Made by a program: the position numbers and the translations under genes
In this document: positions 39,296 through 46,789 of the stretch, in pieces
How positions within the stretch are numbered: position 1 is the first letter of the stretch
Layout of the letters: each line of letters starts with the position of its first letter
The notes under the pieces: generated by a model
Databases searched by the model: none
What the model saw: the letters and a program-made list of their open reading frames with translations, nothing else
Told to the model about the DNA's origin: nothing
NCBI RefSeq assembly: GCF_003449035.1
Contig: NZ_QRGB01000001.1
Location: 1,736,001-1,800,000 of the forward strand
Source of the DNA: Pedobacter indicus
GTDB lineage: Bacteria > Bacteroidota > Bacteroidia > Sphingobacteriales > Sphingobacteriaceae
Direction of reading: 5' to 3'
DNA: 64,000 nt

Positions 39296-39700
39296 ATGTC
39301 GAAGGAACCGGAGAAATTAAGGATTGATAAATATTTATGGGCCATACGCATCTTTAAAACGCGTAGTTTGGCTACCGAAGCCTGCAGGGCAGGAAAAGTA
39401 AAACTGAACGGCCAAAACGTCAAGCCATCTTACCTTGTGAAAGAAGGGGAGACCTACCATATCCAGAAAGGGATAGAGAAAAAGGTGATCAAAGTACTTG
39501 GTTTATTAGAGCGGCGTAGCGATGCAAAAACAGCTGTTACCTTCTACGAAGACCTCACGCCGCTAGAGGAAACCTATAAGTATAAATCAGTCTTCCATGC
39601 GCCCGTCCTCAAAAGAGATCGTGGAAGCGGTCGCCCTACAAAGAGAGACCGTCGTGAAATAGACTCCTTACAAAACAAATTTAGAGAAGACGAGGACTAA
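39296..39700 (+). CDS. S4-domain RNA-binding protein (Hsp15-like)
   Basis: A 134-residue protein with an N-terminal S4 domain: 'LRIDKYLWAIRIFKTRSLAT', 'ACRAGKVKLNGQNVKPSY', 'EGETYHI'. Related to Hsp15/HslR, which in E. coli rescues free 50S subunits carrying nascent chains. The C-terminal half is basic ('RDRGSGRPTKRDRREID'), fitting rRNA contact. Convergent with the GT gene, with an inverted repeat at 39701-39730 between or over the stops. Confidence 0.88.
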   Translation: MSKEPEKLRIDKYLWAIRIFKTRSLATEACRAGKVKLNGQNVKPSYLVKEGETYHIQKGIEKKVIKVLGLLERRSDAKTAVTFYEDLTPLEETYKYKSVFHAPVLKRDRGSGRPTKRDRREIDSLQNKFREDED

Positions 39701-39730
39701 GAAGCTTCAGCTTGAAAAGCTTTAAGCTTC
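39701..39730. terminator. Inverted repeat at convergent gene ends
   Basis: GAAGCTT (39701-39707) and AAGCTTC (39724-39730) with inner AGCTT/AAGCT pairing give an interrupted stem of about 12 bp between the S4 gene and the convergent GT gene, overlapping the GT stop codon. It could serve as a bidirectional terminator; no clear T-run. Confidence 0.35.
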
Positions 39731-40915
39731 ATCTGGCCGGCTAAATTGCGTCGTCAGCAAATCGCGATAGTGTTGACTAAACACGTCGTCAGAGAACTTT
39801 CCTTTTACCAACTCATAGCCATTATTTGCAATTTCAGCTAAGTCATCCCGATTATCAGCTATTTCCCTAATGACGTGAATAAACCCGTTCACTATATCAT
39901 CGGTATCCGCATAATCAGGCACAATAAAGCCGGTATTTTTTTCACTGTTGATATCCATGCTGATCTCACCAACGTCTGTCGCAACAGGTATCACGCCTTG
40001 TGCCATACCTTCCGAAATAACCATTGGAAAACCTTCAAAAATAGAAGTTATAAGAATAAAGTGAGCCTCTCGGTAATATGAATTCAGCCTTTCGGCATCG
40101 GTTATCTTTCCGATAATCTCTAGGTTGGCAGGCCGATGATTACTGAAAGATTCAAAATCACCAATCATTTGAAAAGTAAAAGGTAGCTTTTGTCTGTATG
40201 CTTCGGCAGCAATTTCAATAAAAAGCTCCGGTCTTTTTTCGTGACTATTCCTACCAACAAAGAGTACAGTCATGATGTCCGAATAGTCCTTTATAGGTGG
40301 TGGATCAGGCGGAATAGGTATTCCATTCGGTATGATCCGAATCTTTTCAATTTCAGCCAATGTAATCCCTTTTCGCGTATAGAAAGGCTTTAACTTTTCC
40401 TTATGGCTTTCGCCCAGAACCACCCGTCGCGTTAACTGATGAGTTACCGGAGCAGCATAATTCTCGATCGATAAAGGTAAATGACTCAAGTCTGTATGCA
40501 GCAGATCGATCTTTACACAACTTTCTTTCAGATGAGGAAAGAGATCATAAAAAAACTCTGAATTGCTGCCAAAAACTATCGGATTGTCAATTTTGTTGAT
40601 TTCCGCAGCCAGCTTTTTTGCCATTTTCTTACGGAAAGACGTCTTCCAGCCCCATCGGTGAAGGTTAATCAAGCGTACATAGCGTTTAAATTCATCACGT
40701 AAATCGTGGTTTACCGACAAGTCTGTTATAAAGCAAGTCGGTTTCCGATCCGCTACGCTTCTCATGATATTCAGGTGAACACGTTCGGCCCCACCTGTCT
40801 GGTACTGAGGGAAGAAGAAAAATATCGTTGAGTCCAGCCGTTTAGTTTTCTGGCGGATGGAAGGGTAGAGAAGTAGCGCCTTCAGTGTCTCTTTCCATTT
40901 TGTAATCTTCTTCAT
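39722..40915 (-). CDS. GT4 family glycosyltransferase (paralog of 42890-44077)
   Basis: A 397-residue GT-B glycosyltransferase. N-terminal 'TIFFFFPQYQTGGAERVHLN', donor-domain 'MTVLFVGRNSHEKRPELFIE' and the E-x7-E motif 'TSIFEGFPMVISEGMAQGVI'. It closely parallels the 395-residue protein at 42890-44077 throughout, including 'GGAERVH', 'PTCFITD/PTCIITE', 'KKLAAEINKIDNPIVFGSN' and 'SEGMAQGV/LEGMAVGV', so the two probably arose by duplication. Last gene of a minus-strand cluster of four; gap to the GT2 gene is 6 bp. Confidence 0.87.
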   Translation of the reverse strand: MKKITKWKETLKALLLYPSIRQKTKRLDSTIFFFFPQYQTGGAERVHLNIMRSVADRKPTCFITDLSVNHDLRDEFKRYVRLINLHRWGWKTSFRKKMAKKLAAEINKIDNPIVFGSNSEFFYDLFPHLKESCVKIDLLHTDLSHLPLSIENYAAPVTHQLTRRVVLGESHKEKLKPFYTRKGITLAEIEKIRIIPNGIPIPPDPPPIKDYSDIMTVLFVGRNSHEKRPELFIEIAAEAYRQKLPFTFQMIGDFESFSNHRPANLEIIGKITDAERLNSYYREAHFILITSIFEGFPMVISEGMAQGVIPVATDVGEISMDINSEKNTGFIVPDYADTDDIVNGFIHVIREIADNRDDLAEIANNGYELVKGKFSDDVFSQHYRDLLTTQFSRPDEA

Positions 40916-40921
40916 GATCCG

Positions 40922-41941
40922 TCATCGATTATTACGTGGCAGTTCGTCATCCTTGATGAATCGACGAACTGCATCAATCAGTGGACTGTTGTAGGTCGAT
41001 TGTGGAAAAAGCAAACCTAGTAAAATACGTTGACGCTGTTTTTTTATCCCGCTTCGCATCCGATAGCGTAAGCCCGTCAATATTTTTAACCGGAGAAGCT
41101 GCAAAGGGCTCTTATATTTATCAGAATATACCTTCACCGCCATATAATATACATCGATAACGTCAAAAGATCGGTCAATATTAGCATTCAGCTTCAACCA
41201 ATACTCCTTTGTCAGACGCTCGTTCGGAATAAAATGGCGCAACTTCAGCTTAGAAGAATAGTGCAAGCGAAATCCACGCAAAATCAATCGCAGGCAATAT
41301 TCCGTATCTTCCACAACCAAAATGTTTTTATCGGAGAAATCAATCAAAAAAGAGGGGTATTTCTCATACATCCTTCGATAAAGTTCTGTTCTGGAAACCA
41401 AGCCAGCACCCCAAAGATGTTTTCTGTAGGTAACATCCCCATCAGAACCTTGCGCACCGATAGCATAGCGCTCGTTCGGTCGCTGAAGCCAGGTTGGAAT
41501 TTTCGCATGTTCTTCTTCATACTCTGCTTCCGTATGACTCCCGATAGCCCCGATATGATCCTGACCGTTGATAAGGTTAAAAGCCGTAGCTAAATAGTTT
41601 GGTTCAAGGCGGTTATCATCGTCAACAATAATAAAGTAACTGTATTTCGCTTGTTTCAGCCCCTTGTTAAATGCGTAGTATTTTCCCGGTTGTGATTCAG
41701 ACAGACAGATAAAAGAAATCGCTGGTTTTTCCGCAATAGCATCCCAGCATTGCTTTGCCACTTCGGTAGAATGGTCGTTTGAATTATTGTCGACAAATAT
41801 AATTTCCCAGTTTATGTCGGTCGGAACCTGCTGTTTTGCAAGAGCTTGAAGAGTAGGCGGTAGTTTATCTGCACCATTATATGTACAAAGGATCACAGAT
41901 ATCCCCGACTGTAAAGTTGTTATTTTCTGTAGATCGTCCAA
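40922..41941 (-). CDS. GT2 family glycosyltransferase
   Basis: A 339-residue GT-A glycosyltransferase: nucleotide-sugar site 'SVILCTYNGADKLPPTLQAL', 'IIFVDNNSNDHSTEVAK', the metal-binding DDD in 'YFIIVDDDNRLEPNYL' and 'LVVEDTEYCLRLILRGFRL' with the catalytic acidic residues. No membrane anchor visible. 5 bp separate it from the next GT2 gene upstream. Likely adds a sugar during surface polysaccharide synthesis; specificity unknown. Confidence 0.87.
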   Translation of the reverse strand: MDDLQKITTLQSGISVILCTYNGADKLPPTLQALAKQQVPTDINWEIIFVDNNSNDHSTEVAKQCWDAIAEKPAISFICLSESQPGKYYAFNKGLKQAKYSYFIIVDDDNRLEPNYLATAFNLINGQDHIGAIGSHTEAEYEEEHAKIPTWLQRPNERYAIGAQGSDGDVTYRKHLWGAGLVSRTELYRRMYEKYPSFLIDFSDKNILVVEDTEYCLRLILRGFRLHYSSKLKLRHFIPNERLTKEYWLKLNANIDRSFDVIDVYYMAVKVYSDKYKSPLQLLRLKILTGLRYRMRSGIKKQRQRILLGLLFPQSTYNSPLIDAVRRFIKDDELPRNNR

Positions 41942-41946
41942 CTCAC

Positions 41947-42741
41947 TTAAGCAGTTTTATAGAAAGCAACTTCCCGAAAACCTGGTGAGCGGCGCCACAT
42001 CTTATTTTCTACTGTTTCTTGGTAGATACGTTCATTGGGTTTGAAATTGGCGCGTGATGAAAGAGGGTGAAAAATATGAAAACCAACGGCTGCCCATTTC
42101 AGGCGTTTTTTCTTCACCCCAGAATTGATCAGGCGCTCCGCGAATTCATAATCTTCCCAACCCCAACCTGTAAAACCGTTGAAATACCCGTTGATACGTA
42201 CATAGTCATCCAGCCAAAATGCTAGGTTGCAGCCTTTTACATTATGTGAGCTGCATGGGTCGGTCTTAAATATACCCGACAATAGCGGAAAACGTATCGC
42301 ATTAAAACGCGTTGTCATCCCGCGCGTTAAGAAGTTAAAGCTAAGCCTTTTGTTTCGGAGCGTTTTTTTAGTTAGTTCTTCACCGATCATAGCACGACTT
42401 CCCTGAACAAAATAATTCTTCTCTGCTGCCCCAATATGGTCTTTTATAAAGTGTTTGTGTAATATGATGTCACCGTCAATCTCGATGATGTATTCCGAAG
42501 TACAAATTTTCAATGCTTTGTTCAGGATCAGAGTTTTCTGAAAACCATTGTCTTCATGCCATACATGCTCAATCGGCAACTTACCCCTAAACCGATCGAT
42601 AAGCTTTGCTGTAGCCTGTCCAGAGCCGTCGTCAGCAATAATTACCTGATCGGGTATTACACTTTGCTTCATGACGCTTAAAAGAACCAGCTCCAGTGCT
42701 TCTGGCCAATTGTAAGTTGATATGATTAGACTAACGGTCAT
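41947..42741 (-). CDS. GT2 family glycosyltransferase
   Basis: About 264 residues, starting at the Met giving MTVSLIISTYNWPEALELVL; an in-frame Met 11 codons upstream adds only a Lys/Thr-rich stretch. It has 'QVIIADDGSGQATAKLIDRF', the DxD equivalent in 'YIIEIDGDIILHKHF', and 'FNGFTGWGWEDYEFAERL', the C-terminal galactosyltransferase-like motif (GWGxED). Such proteins often add sugars to LPS or glycoproteins. 148 bp separate it from the GT4 gene upstream, an AT-rich gap that may hold a promoter. Confidence 0.86.
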   Translation of the reverse strand: MTVSLIISTYNWPEALELVLLSVMKQSVIPDQVIIADDGSGQATAKLIDRFRGKLPIEHVWHEDNGFQKTLILNKALKICTSEYIIEIDGDIILHKHFIKDHIGAAEKNYFVQGSRAMIGEELTKKTLRNKRLSFNFLTRGMTTRFNAIRFPLLSGIFKTDPCSSHNVKGCNLAFWLDDYVRINGYFNGFTGWGWEDYEFAERLINSGVKKKRLKWAAVGFHIFHPLSSRANFKPNERIYQETVENKMWRRSPGFREVAFYKTA

Positions 42742-42889
42742 AGTTAAAGTTTTTGTTTTCGCATTTTTGTGCAATAATCTTGCCTTTTCTTAACAAGCTG
42801 TTTGATTGCATACTTCTAGTTAAACGAATTGGATGCATATTATGCTACAAATGCCCTTAATAGTAATTTTATATTTTTTTAACTTTTAT

Positions 42890-44077
42890 CTAACGCGATC
42901 CATTATCCTTACAAAAAGATTGGAAAAGTAGACGATAGTTTTCAATGAATTTTTCGGAACTAAATTCCTTTTTAACCAGAGAATAGGCTGTTTTAGAGAA
43001 CGTGCCAAGCGCGTCCAAATTTTCTGTACATCCCATTAGAACTTTTATAAAAGCATCGGCAAGTTTCTCTTCATCGTCTAAGTTACCTACGAGAAAACCT
43101 GTTTCTAATTTTTCTCCAATCAGCGAAGGAATATCTCCTACGTCCGTAGATATAGGTACCACGCCTACAGCCATCCCTTCCAGCAAAATCATCGGAAAGC
43201 CTTCCAGAACTGAAGTAATCAGAATAATGTCCGAACTTCTATAGAGGGAGTCCAGTTCAGTTTTATCTGTTACCGGCCCTGTAAAATTAATGTAGTCGCC
43301 GTATTCAGCTCGGTGCTCCTCAAAATCACCCACCATTATAAAATCCAGTGGCAAACCCAGTTCATGACTCTTCTTCGCGATCTTAAGAAAAACTCCCGGT
43401 CGCTTTTCCGGCGAGTTCCTCGAAACGAAAATCACCTTCAAGGGCAGCTTTATTTCTACCTTTACATAATCATTTGGAGCGTCAACCTGATTGGGAATTA
43501 TCCTAAAACGATCCATATAATCGAGTGAGATGTCATTTTTTTGATATAAGTCCCGATAATCTTCCTGTGTCTTTCTCCCGATAGTAATTCGCCGGTCAAT
43601 CCGCATAACATAGGGCAAACTGTAGAATTCCATACCCATTAAATTAGGAGTAAATGCGTGCGTCAGGTCGATCACCTCTACCCGCTTATCCAGATAGTCT
43701 GTAATCTTATACATGAACTCTGCATTACAACCAAATACAACAGGCTTGTCTTGCCGGTTAATCGTCTCGGCAATTTTTTTTGCCATGATCGGTACAAATG
43801 CTTTTTTTGTTCCCCAGCGTTTCAATTCAATGACCTTAGCAGCTCGATAGAAGTCCTGTTTAAACCCACCGTCTTTAGGCTCCTCCGTAATGATACATGT
43901 AGGGTTTTGATCGGCCACCACAGCCATAATCTCAGCATGTACGCGCTCGGCTCCGCCGATTTGGTAGGTAGGGAATACAAAAAAGATATTCGAGTTAACT
44001 TTCTTTAAATCGCGGGAGATTTTTCCGTACGACAGTAAAGAAACGATCGTGCCTTTCGTTTTTTTAGTCTTTATCAT
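42890..44077 (-). CDS. GT4 family glycosyltransferase (paralog of 39722-40915)
   Basis: A 395-residue GT-B enzyme with 'NIFFVFPTYQIGGAERVHAE', 'LKVIFVSRNSPEKRPGVFLK' and the E-x7-E motif 'TSVLEGFPMILLEGMAVGVV'. It resembles the 397-residue protein at 39722-40915 over its whole length. It begins the minus-strand glycosyltransferase cluster; a GT2 gene diverges from it after 63 bp. Acceptor and donor unknown. Confidence 0.87.
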   Translation of the reverse strand: MIKTKKTKGTIVSLLSYGKISRDLKKVNSNIFFVFPTYQIGGAERVHAEIMAVVADQNPTCIITEEPKDGGFKQDFYRAAKVIELKRWGTKKAFVPIMAKKIAETINRQDKPVVFGCNAEFMYKITDYLDKRVEVIDLTHAFTPNLMGMEFYSLPYVMRIDRRITIGRKTQEDYRDLYQKNDISLDYMDRFRIIPNQVDAPNDYVKVEIKLPLKVIFVSRNSPEKRPGVFLKIAKKSHELGLPLDFIMVGDFEEHRAEYGDYINFTGPVTDKTELDSLYRSSDIILITSVLEGFPMILLEGMAVGVVPISTDVGDIPSLIGEKLETGFLVGNLDDEEKLADAFIKVLMGCTENLDALGTFSKTAYSLVKKEFSSEKFIENYRLLFQSFCKDNGSR

Positions 44078-44140
44078 GAGTCGTATCCTTTAAACGTAGA
44101 AGCTATTCGTTTATTTTCTGCACCTTTGTTCTGAATTGTT

Positions 44141-45160
44141 ATGAGCCCACGTATCACTGTTTTCATACCTGTCTATCAAGCCGAACGTTATTTGGCTGAG
44201 TCCATTGATAGTATCCTTTGCCAAAGCTATGCCGACTTCGAACTATTGATCATCGACGACGGCTCTCGTGATAATAGTTACGAGATTGCTAAAGATTATG
44301 CTACAAAAGACCAGCGTATTCGCGTTTTGCGGAACGAGGGTAACCGGGGTGTTTCCTTTACAAGAAACAGAGGTATCCAAGAGGCGAGGGGCGAGTTTAT
44401 CGCTTTATTAGATGCAGATGATCTCGCAGTTCCAGAACGATTGGCTAAACAGCTCGCCTTTTTAGATCAGAATCCAGATGTGGTGGCTTGTGGCACACAG
44501 GCAAGCCTGATTGATACAAATGGAAAAGAAACCGGAGAGCTGATTGCTGTTCCGACCCATAAAGAGGAGGTCAAAGTCCGCTTAGCGTTTCAAAACCAGT
44601 TTGTGAATTCCAGTATGATGTTCCGCACGGAAGCATTGAAGCATACGAAGGGTTACTATAGTGGATTGTGTGAAGACTATGAGCTTGCTGCTCAGCTCAA
44701 TGCCCAAAACTGTCTGGCAAATTTAGCTGACACGTTGGTGAAGTACCGCGTACATGAACAGGGGATATCAAAGCAGCACATCGCGAAGATGCGAGAAGGC
44801 GAACGCGCAGTAATGGCTCTTATCCAGAAGCAATTGGGCTTAGAACCCGATTCCCGATCAATCGATATCCATCATTGTGTTTTAAACGAAGGTATAGAAT
44901 CCGAGGAAGTTAGGAATACCATTACACTTCGAGATTTTGAATCTCTGTTTTTAGAACTTAAGGAAGCAAACCGAGGGAAGGAGATCTACCCGCCAGACGA
45001 CTTTGAGCACTTGCTGTTTGACCTCTTTTATGAAAAACTGCGCCGTTCAAAAAGTCGCACTGCCCTGTGGATTTTTATGACGAGTGATCTGTATCGATGG
45101 AAATGGACGACTGCAAAAATGTTCAGGAAATTGTTTAAGCAGGCGTTAGGAATAACCTAA
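44141..45160 (+). CDS. GT2 family glycosyltransferase
   Basis: A 339-residue GT-A enzyme: 'ITVFIPVYQAERYLAESIDS', 'ELLIIDDGSRDNSYEIAK', DxD in 'FIALLDADDLAVPERLAKQL', and 'GLCEDYELAAQLNAQ' with the general-base region. The C-terminal 100 residues are helical, with no transmembrane segment. Divergent from the GT4 gene and convergent with the first beta-propeller gene, marking the border between the glycosyltransferase cluster and the peptide/RND region. Confidence 0.87.
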   Translation: MSPRITVFIPVYQAERYLAESIDSILCQSYADFELLIIDDGSRDNSYEIAKDYATKDQRIRVLRNEGNRGVSFTRNRGIQEARGEFIALLDADDLAVPERLAKQLAFLDQNPDVVACGTQASLIDTNGKETGELIAVPTHKEEVKVRLAFQNQFVNSSMMFRTEALKHTKGYYSGLCEDYELAAQLNAQNCLANLADTLVKYRVHEQGISKQHIAKMREGERAVMALIQKQLGLEPDSRSIDIHHCVLNEGIESEEVRNTITLRDFESLFLELKEANRGKEIYPPDDFEHLLFDLFYEKLRRSKSRTALWIFMTSDLYRWKWTTAKMFRKLFKQALGIT

Positions 45161-45193
45161 TCAGTACGTGTCAGTAAAAACCGTTTTTATTTG

Positions 45194-46219
45194 CTAAAAA
45201 AAAGGCAAGTCGTAAGTAAATATCTTATTTTCATTGTTTTCTTCACTCGTACTTACTGCATAGATTTTACGATATTCTTCAGATATTGTAAATAGGGATA
45301 AATTCTCATTCAAGCTATAAGTTGCTATTGGCGAACCATTCCAATCCCATACCTGTAATTCGGTGACATTCTCGCCAGACTCTTTTTCGTTTTGATAGAA
45401 GACATAGATATAGTTGTTTACGGATTTCGGATATGCATAATAATGAATCTTTTTTCCTTTATCATTATTTACATTATTTTCATGTGATGAAATATCCACT
45501 TGAATATCTTTTAAGATATTTCCCTGATTATCATATATTCTAAAACGGTCAAAATATCCATAGAACGACGCGAACTGGCTACCATCAGAATTGACAACGC
45601 TGTTCTTCACGTATGTGAACATTTTATCTTCATCTAAAGGTTCTGAATCACCCCAATCAGGGTATGGACTGAATGGTTCACTCATATTATTGCTAATATC
45701 AAGCAGCGTATACTCTGTGTCTTGATTAAAACCACTCCAATATGTATACAGCGAATCAGTTAAAGGAAGCAGACCATTTACTGGGATCTCGTCGATAGCA
45801 AAACGAATACTATTTTCATTGTCGACAAACAGTTCGTTCCTATCGATGACAACCTCTTTTAGCGTATTTTGCATTTGGTAAAACAACTTGAATCCTCTAT
45901 CCGTGGGTACAAAAACTCTCCTGTCGATATTGTTAAAGTCATTTGGCCCGTCACCTTTAATCCCAAGGTTTTTAATATGTTTCACTTCGGGAAGTTTGAA
46001 CATGTTGAAAACAGTATCCTGTCGTGGATTAAACAGCAATAACTTATCACCGGTAATAAAGATATTTGCCGGACTTAATATTACTGGTGGCACTTCGATT
46101 ATATCAGCATCTAAAGTCTCTTGAATCGGGAATTCCCGGACAATAGTATCTAATTCATTTGAATTACTACATGAACCAAAAAAATATATAAAAATAAATA
46201 TGAAGAACAGTTTTTTCAT
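45194..46219 (-). CDS. 6-bladed beta-propeller lipoprotein (cassette 1)
   Basis: A 341-residue lipoprotein with lipobox Cys in 'FFGSCSNSN'. The rest is beta-rich with repeated short strands of the kind 'KLLLFNPRQDTVFNMFKLPE' and 'FRIYDNQGNILKDIQVD', consistent with the 6-bladed beta-propeller (TolB-like, BF3164-type) lipoproteins common in Bacteroidota. These have no established function. It is the downstream partner of the NVEALA peptide gene at 46305-46580, separated by 85 bp holding a stem-loop. Likely outer-membrane-anchored (the position after Cys is Ser, then Asn). Family call is by pattern, since propeller sequences vary greatly. Confidence 0.75.
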   Translation of the reverse strand: MKKLFFIFIFIYFFGSCSNSNELDTIVREFPIQETLDADIIEVPPVILSPANIFITGDKLLLFNPRQDTVFNMFKLPEVKHIKNLGIKGDGPNDFNNIDRRVFVPTDRGFKLFYQMQNTLKEVVIDRNELFVDNENSIRFAIDEIPVNGLLPLTDSLYTYWSGFNQDTEYTLLDISNNMSEPFSPYPDWGDSEPLDEDKMFTYVKNSVVNSDGSQFASFYGYFDRFRIYDNQGNILKDIQVDISSHENNVNNDKGKKIHYYAYPKSVNNYIYVFYQNEKESGENVTELQVWDWNGSPIATYSLNENLSLFTISEEYRKIYAVSTSEENNENKIFTYDLPFF

Positions 46220-46231
46220 AATGATGGATGC

Positions 46232-46269
46232 AATTAAAAAGGAAATATTATATTATTCCCTTTTTAATT
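46232..46269 (-). repeat. Stem-loop between peptide and propeller genes (cassette 1)
   Basis: AATTAAAAAGG (46232-46242) and CCTTTTTAATT (46259-46269) are a perfect 11-bp inverted repeat with a 16-nt AT-rich loop. It sits 35 bp after the peptide stop and 12 bp before the propeller start. The same position is occupied by hairpins in cassettes 2 and 3. No T-run follows, so partial termination or transcript stabilisation are both possible. Confidence 0.6.
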
Positions 46270-46304
46270 CAGTGTGCTTTTTAGAGGTAATATTTTGTAA
46301 AAAA

Positions 46305-46580
46305 TTAGGAACACGTAGAACTTGAACTTGCGCTAGTAGCCCAATATTCTTTACAATCGCTACAGTCAACGACTTTAATTGCTAGTGAGTTATCGTCAGG
46401 TGCTTTTGTAATTGTAGAATAGCAATGTTTATCAGAACCTTCTTCACCATCTGCCAAAGCCACAATATTATCCAATGTTATGTTGGCGTTTTTGCCTAAC
46501 TCTGATTTAAGATTTAGATTGAAGGTCATTATAGCTGCAACTGCTACAGTTCCGGCTAAAGCATAAGTTTTCTTTTTCAT
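46305..46580 (-). CDS. NVEALA-family Cys-containing exported peptide (cassette 1)
   Basis: A 91-residue peptide. Residues 1-4 are MKKK, 5-23 a hydrophobic signal-like segment ending NLN (21-23), and 37-46 read DNIVALADGE, the NVEALA signature (DUF/PF NVEALA family, function unknown). The C-terminal core (47-91) has Cys at 53, 73, 76 and 90, with CYSTIT at 53-58, C-x2-C and a Ser-rich tail. The core probably forms two disulfides after export. Leader length and signature position are identical in all three peptides of this window. Its promoter element lies about 190 bp upstream (46724-46788), giving a long leader that contains a hairpin. Confidence 0.8.
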   Translation of the reverse strand: MKKKTYALAGTVAVAAIMTFNLNLKSELGKNANITLDNIVALADGEEGSDKHCYSTITKAPDDNSLAIKVVDCSDCKEYWATSASSSSTCS

Positions 46581-46654
46581 TCTTTGTTAAGTTTATTTTT
46601 TTATTAATAGTTAAGGGTTTTTTGAATTCTTTCACTCGTCAATCATTCTGTATT

Positions 46655-46700
46655 TTGAAAAAATGTTCTGAACTGAGAAGTGTTCATCTCAGTTCAGAAC
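46655..46700 (-). terminator. Terminator-like hairpin downstream of the export operon / in cassette 1 leader
   Basis: A perfect 13-bp inverted repeat, GTTCTGAACTGAG (46665-46677) and CTCAGTTCAGAAC (46688-46700), 10-nt loop, followed on the minus strand by ATTTTTTC. It can terminate transcripts from the hydrolase/RND2 operon (stop at 46790). However, the predicted cassette 1 start site (near 46717) lies before it, so it may also act inside the peptide mRNA leader. Confidence 0.75.
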
Positions 46701-46723
46701 TATGTTGGTCACTCACACCAATT

Positions 46724-46788
46724 TAAAAGTACTGTTTACTTTATTGGGAGACGAATTTTGAAAACGATCAATTCTTGCTCAATTCTTA
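46724..46788 (-). promoter_or_regulatory. Tandem 11-bp operator and -7 box, cassette 1
   Basis: On the minus strand two copies of TAAGAATTGAG / CAAGAATTGAT lie head to tail with 11-bp period at 46767-46788. TACTTTTA (46724-46731), like the Bacteroidota -7 box TAnnTTTG, starts 36 bp past the repeat. The spacing matches cassettes 2 and 3 and the 55196 gene. An 11-bp direct repeat is the usual site format of PhoB/OmpR-type response regulators. It starts right after the hydrolase stop codon. Confidence 0.65.
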
Positions 46789-46789
46789 C

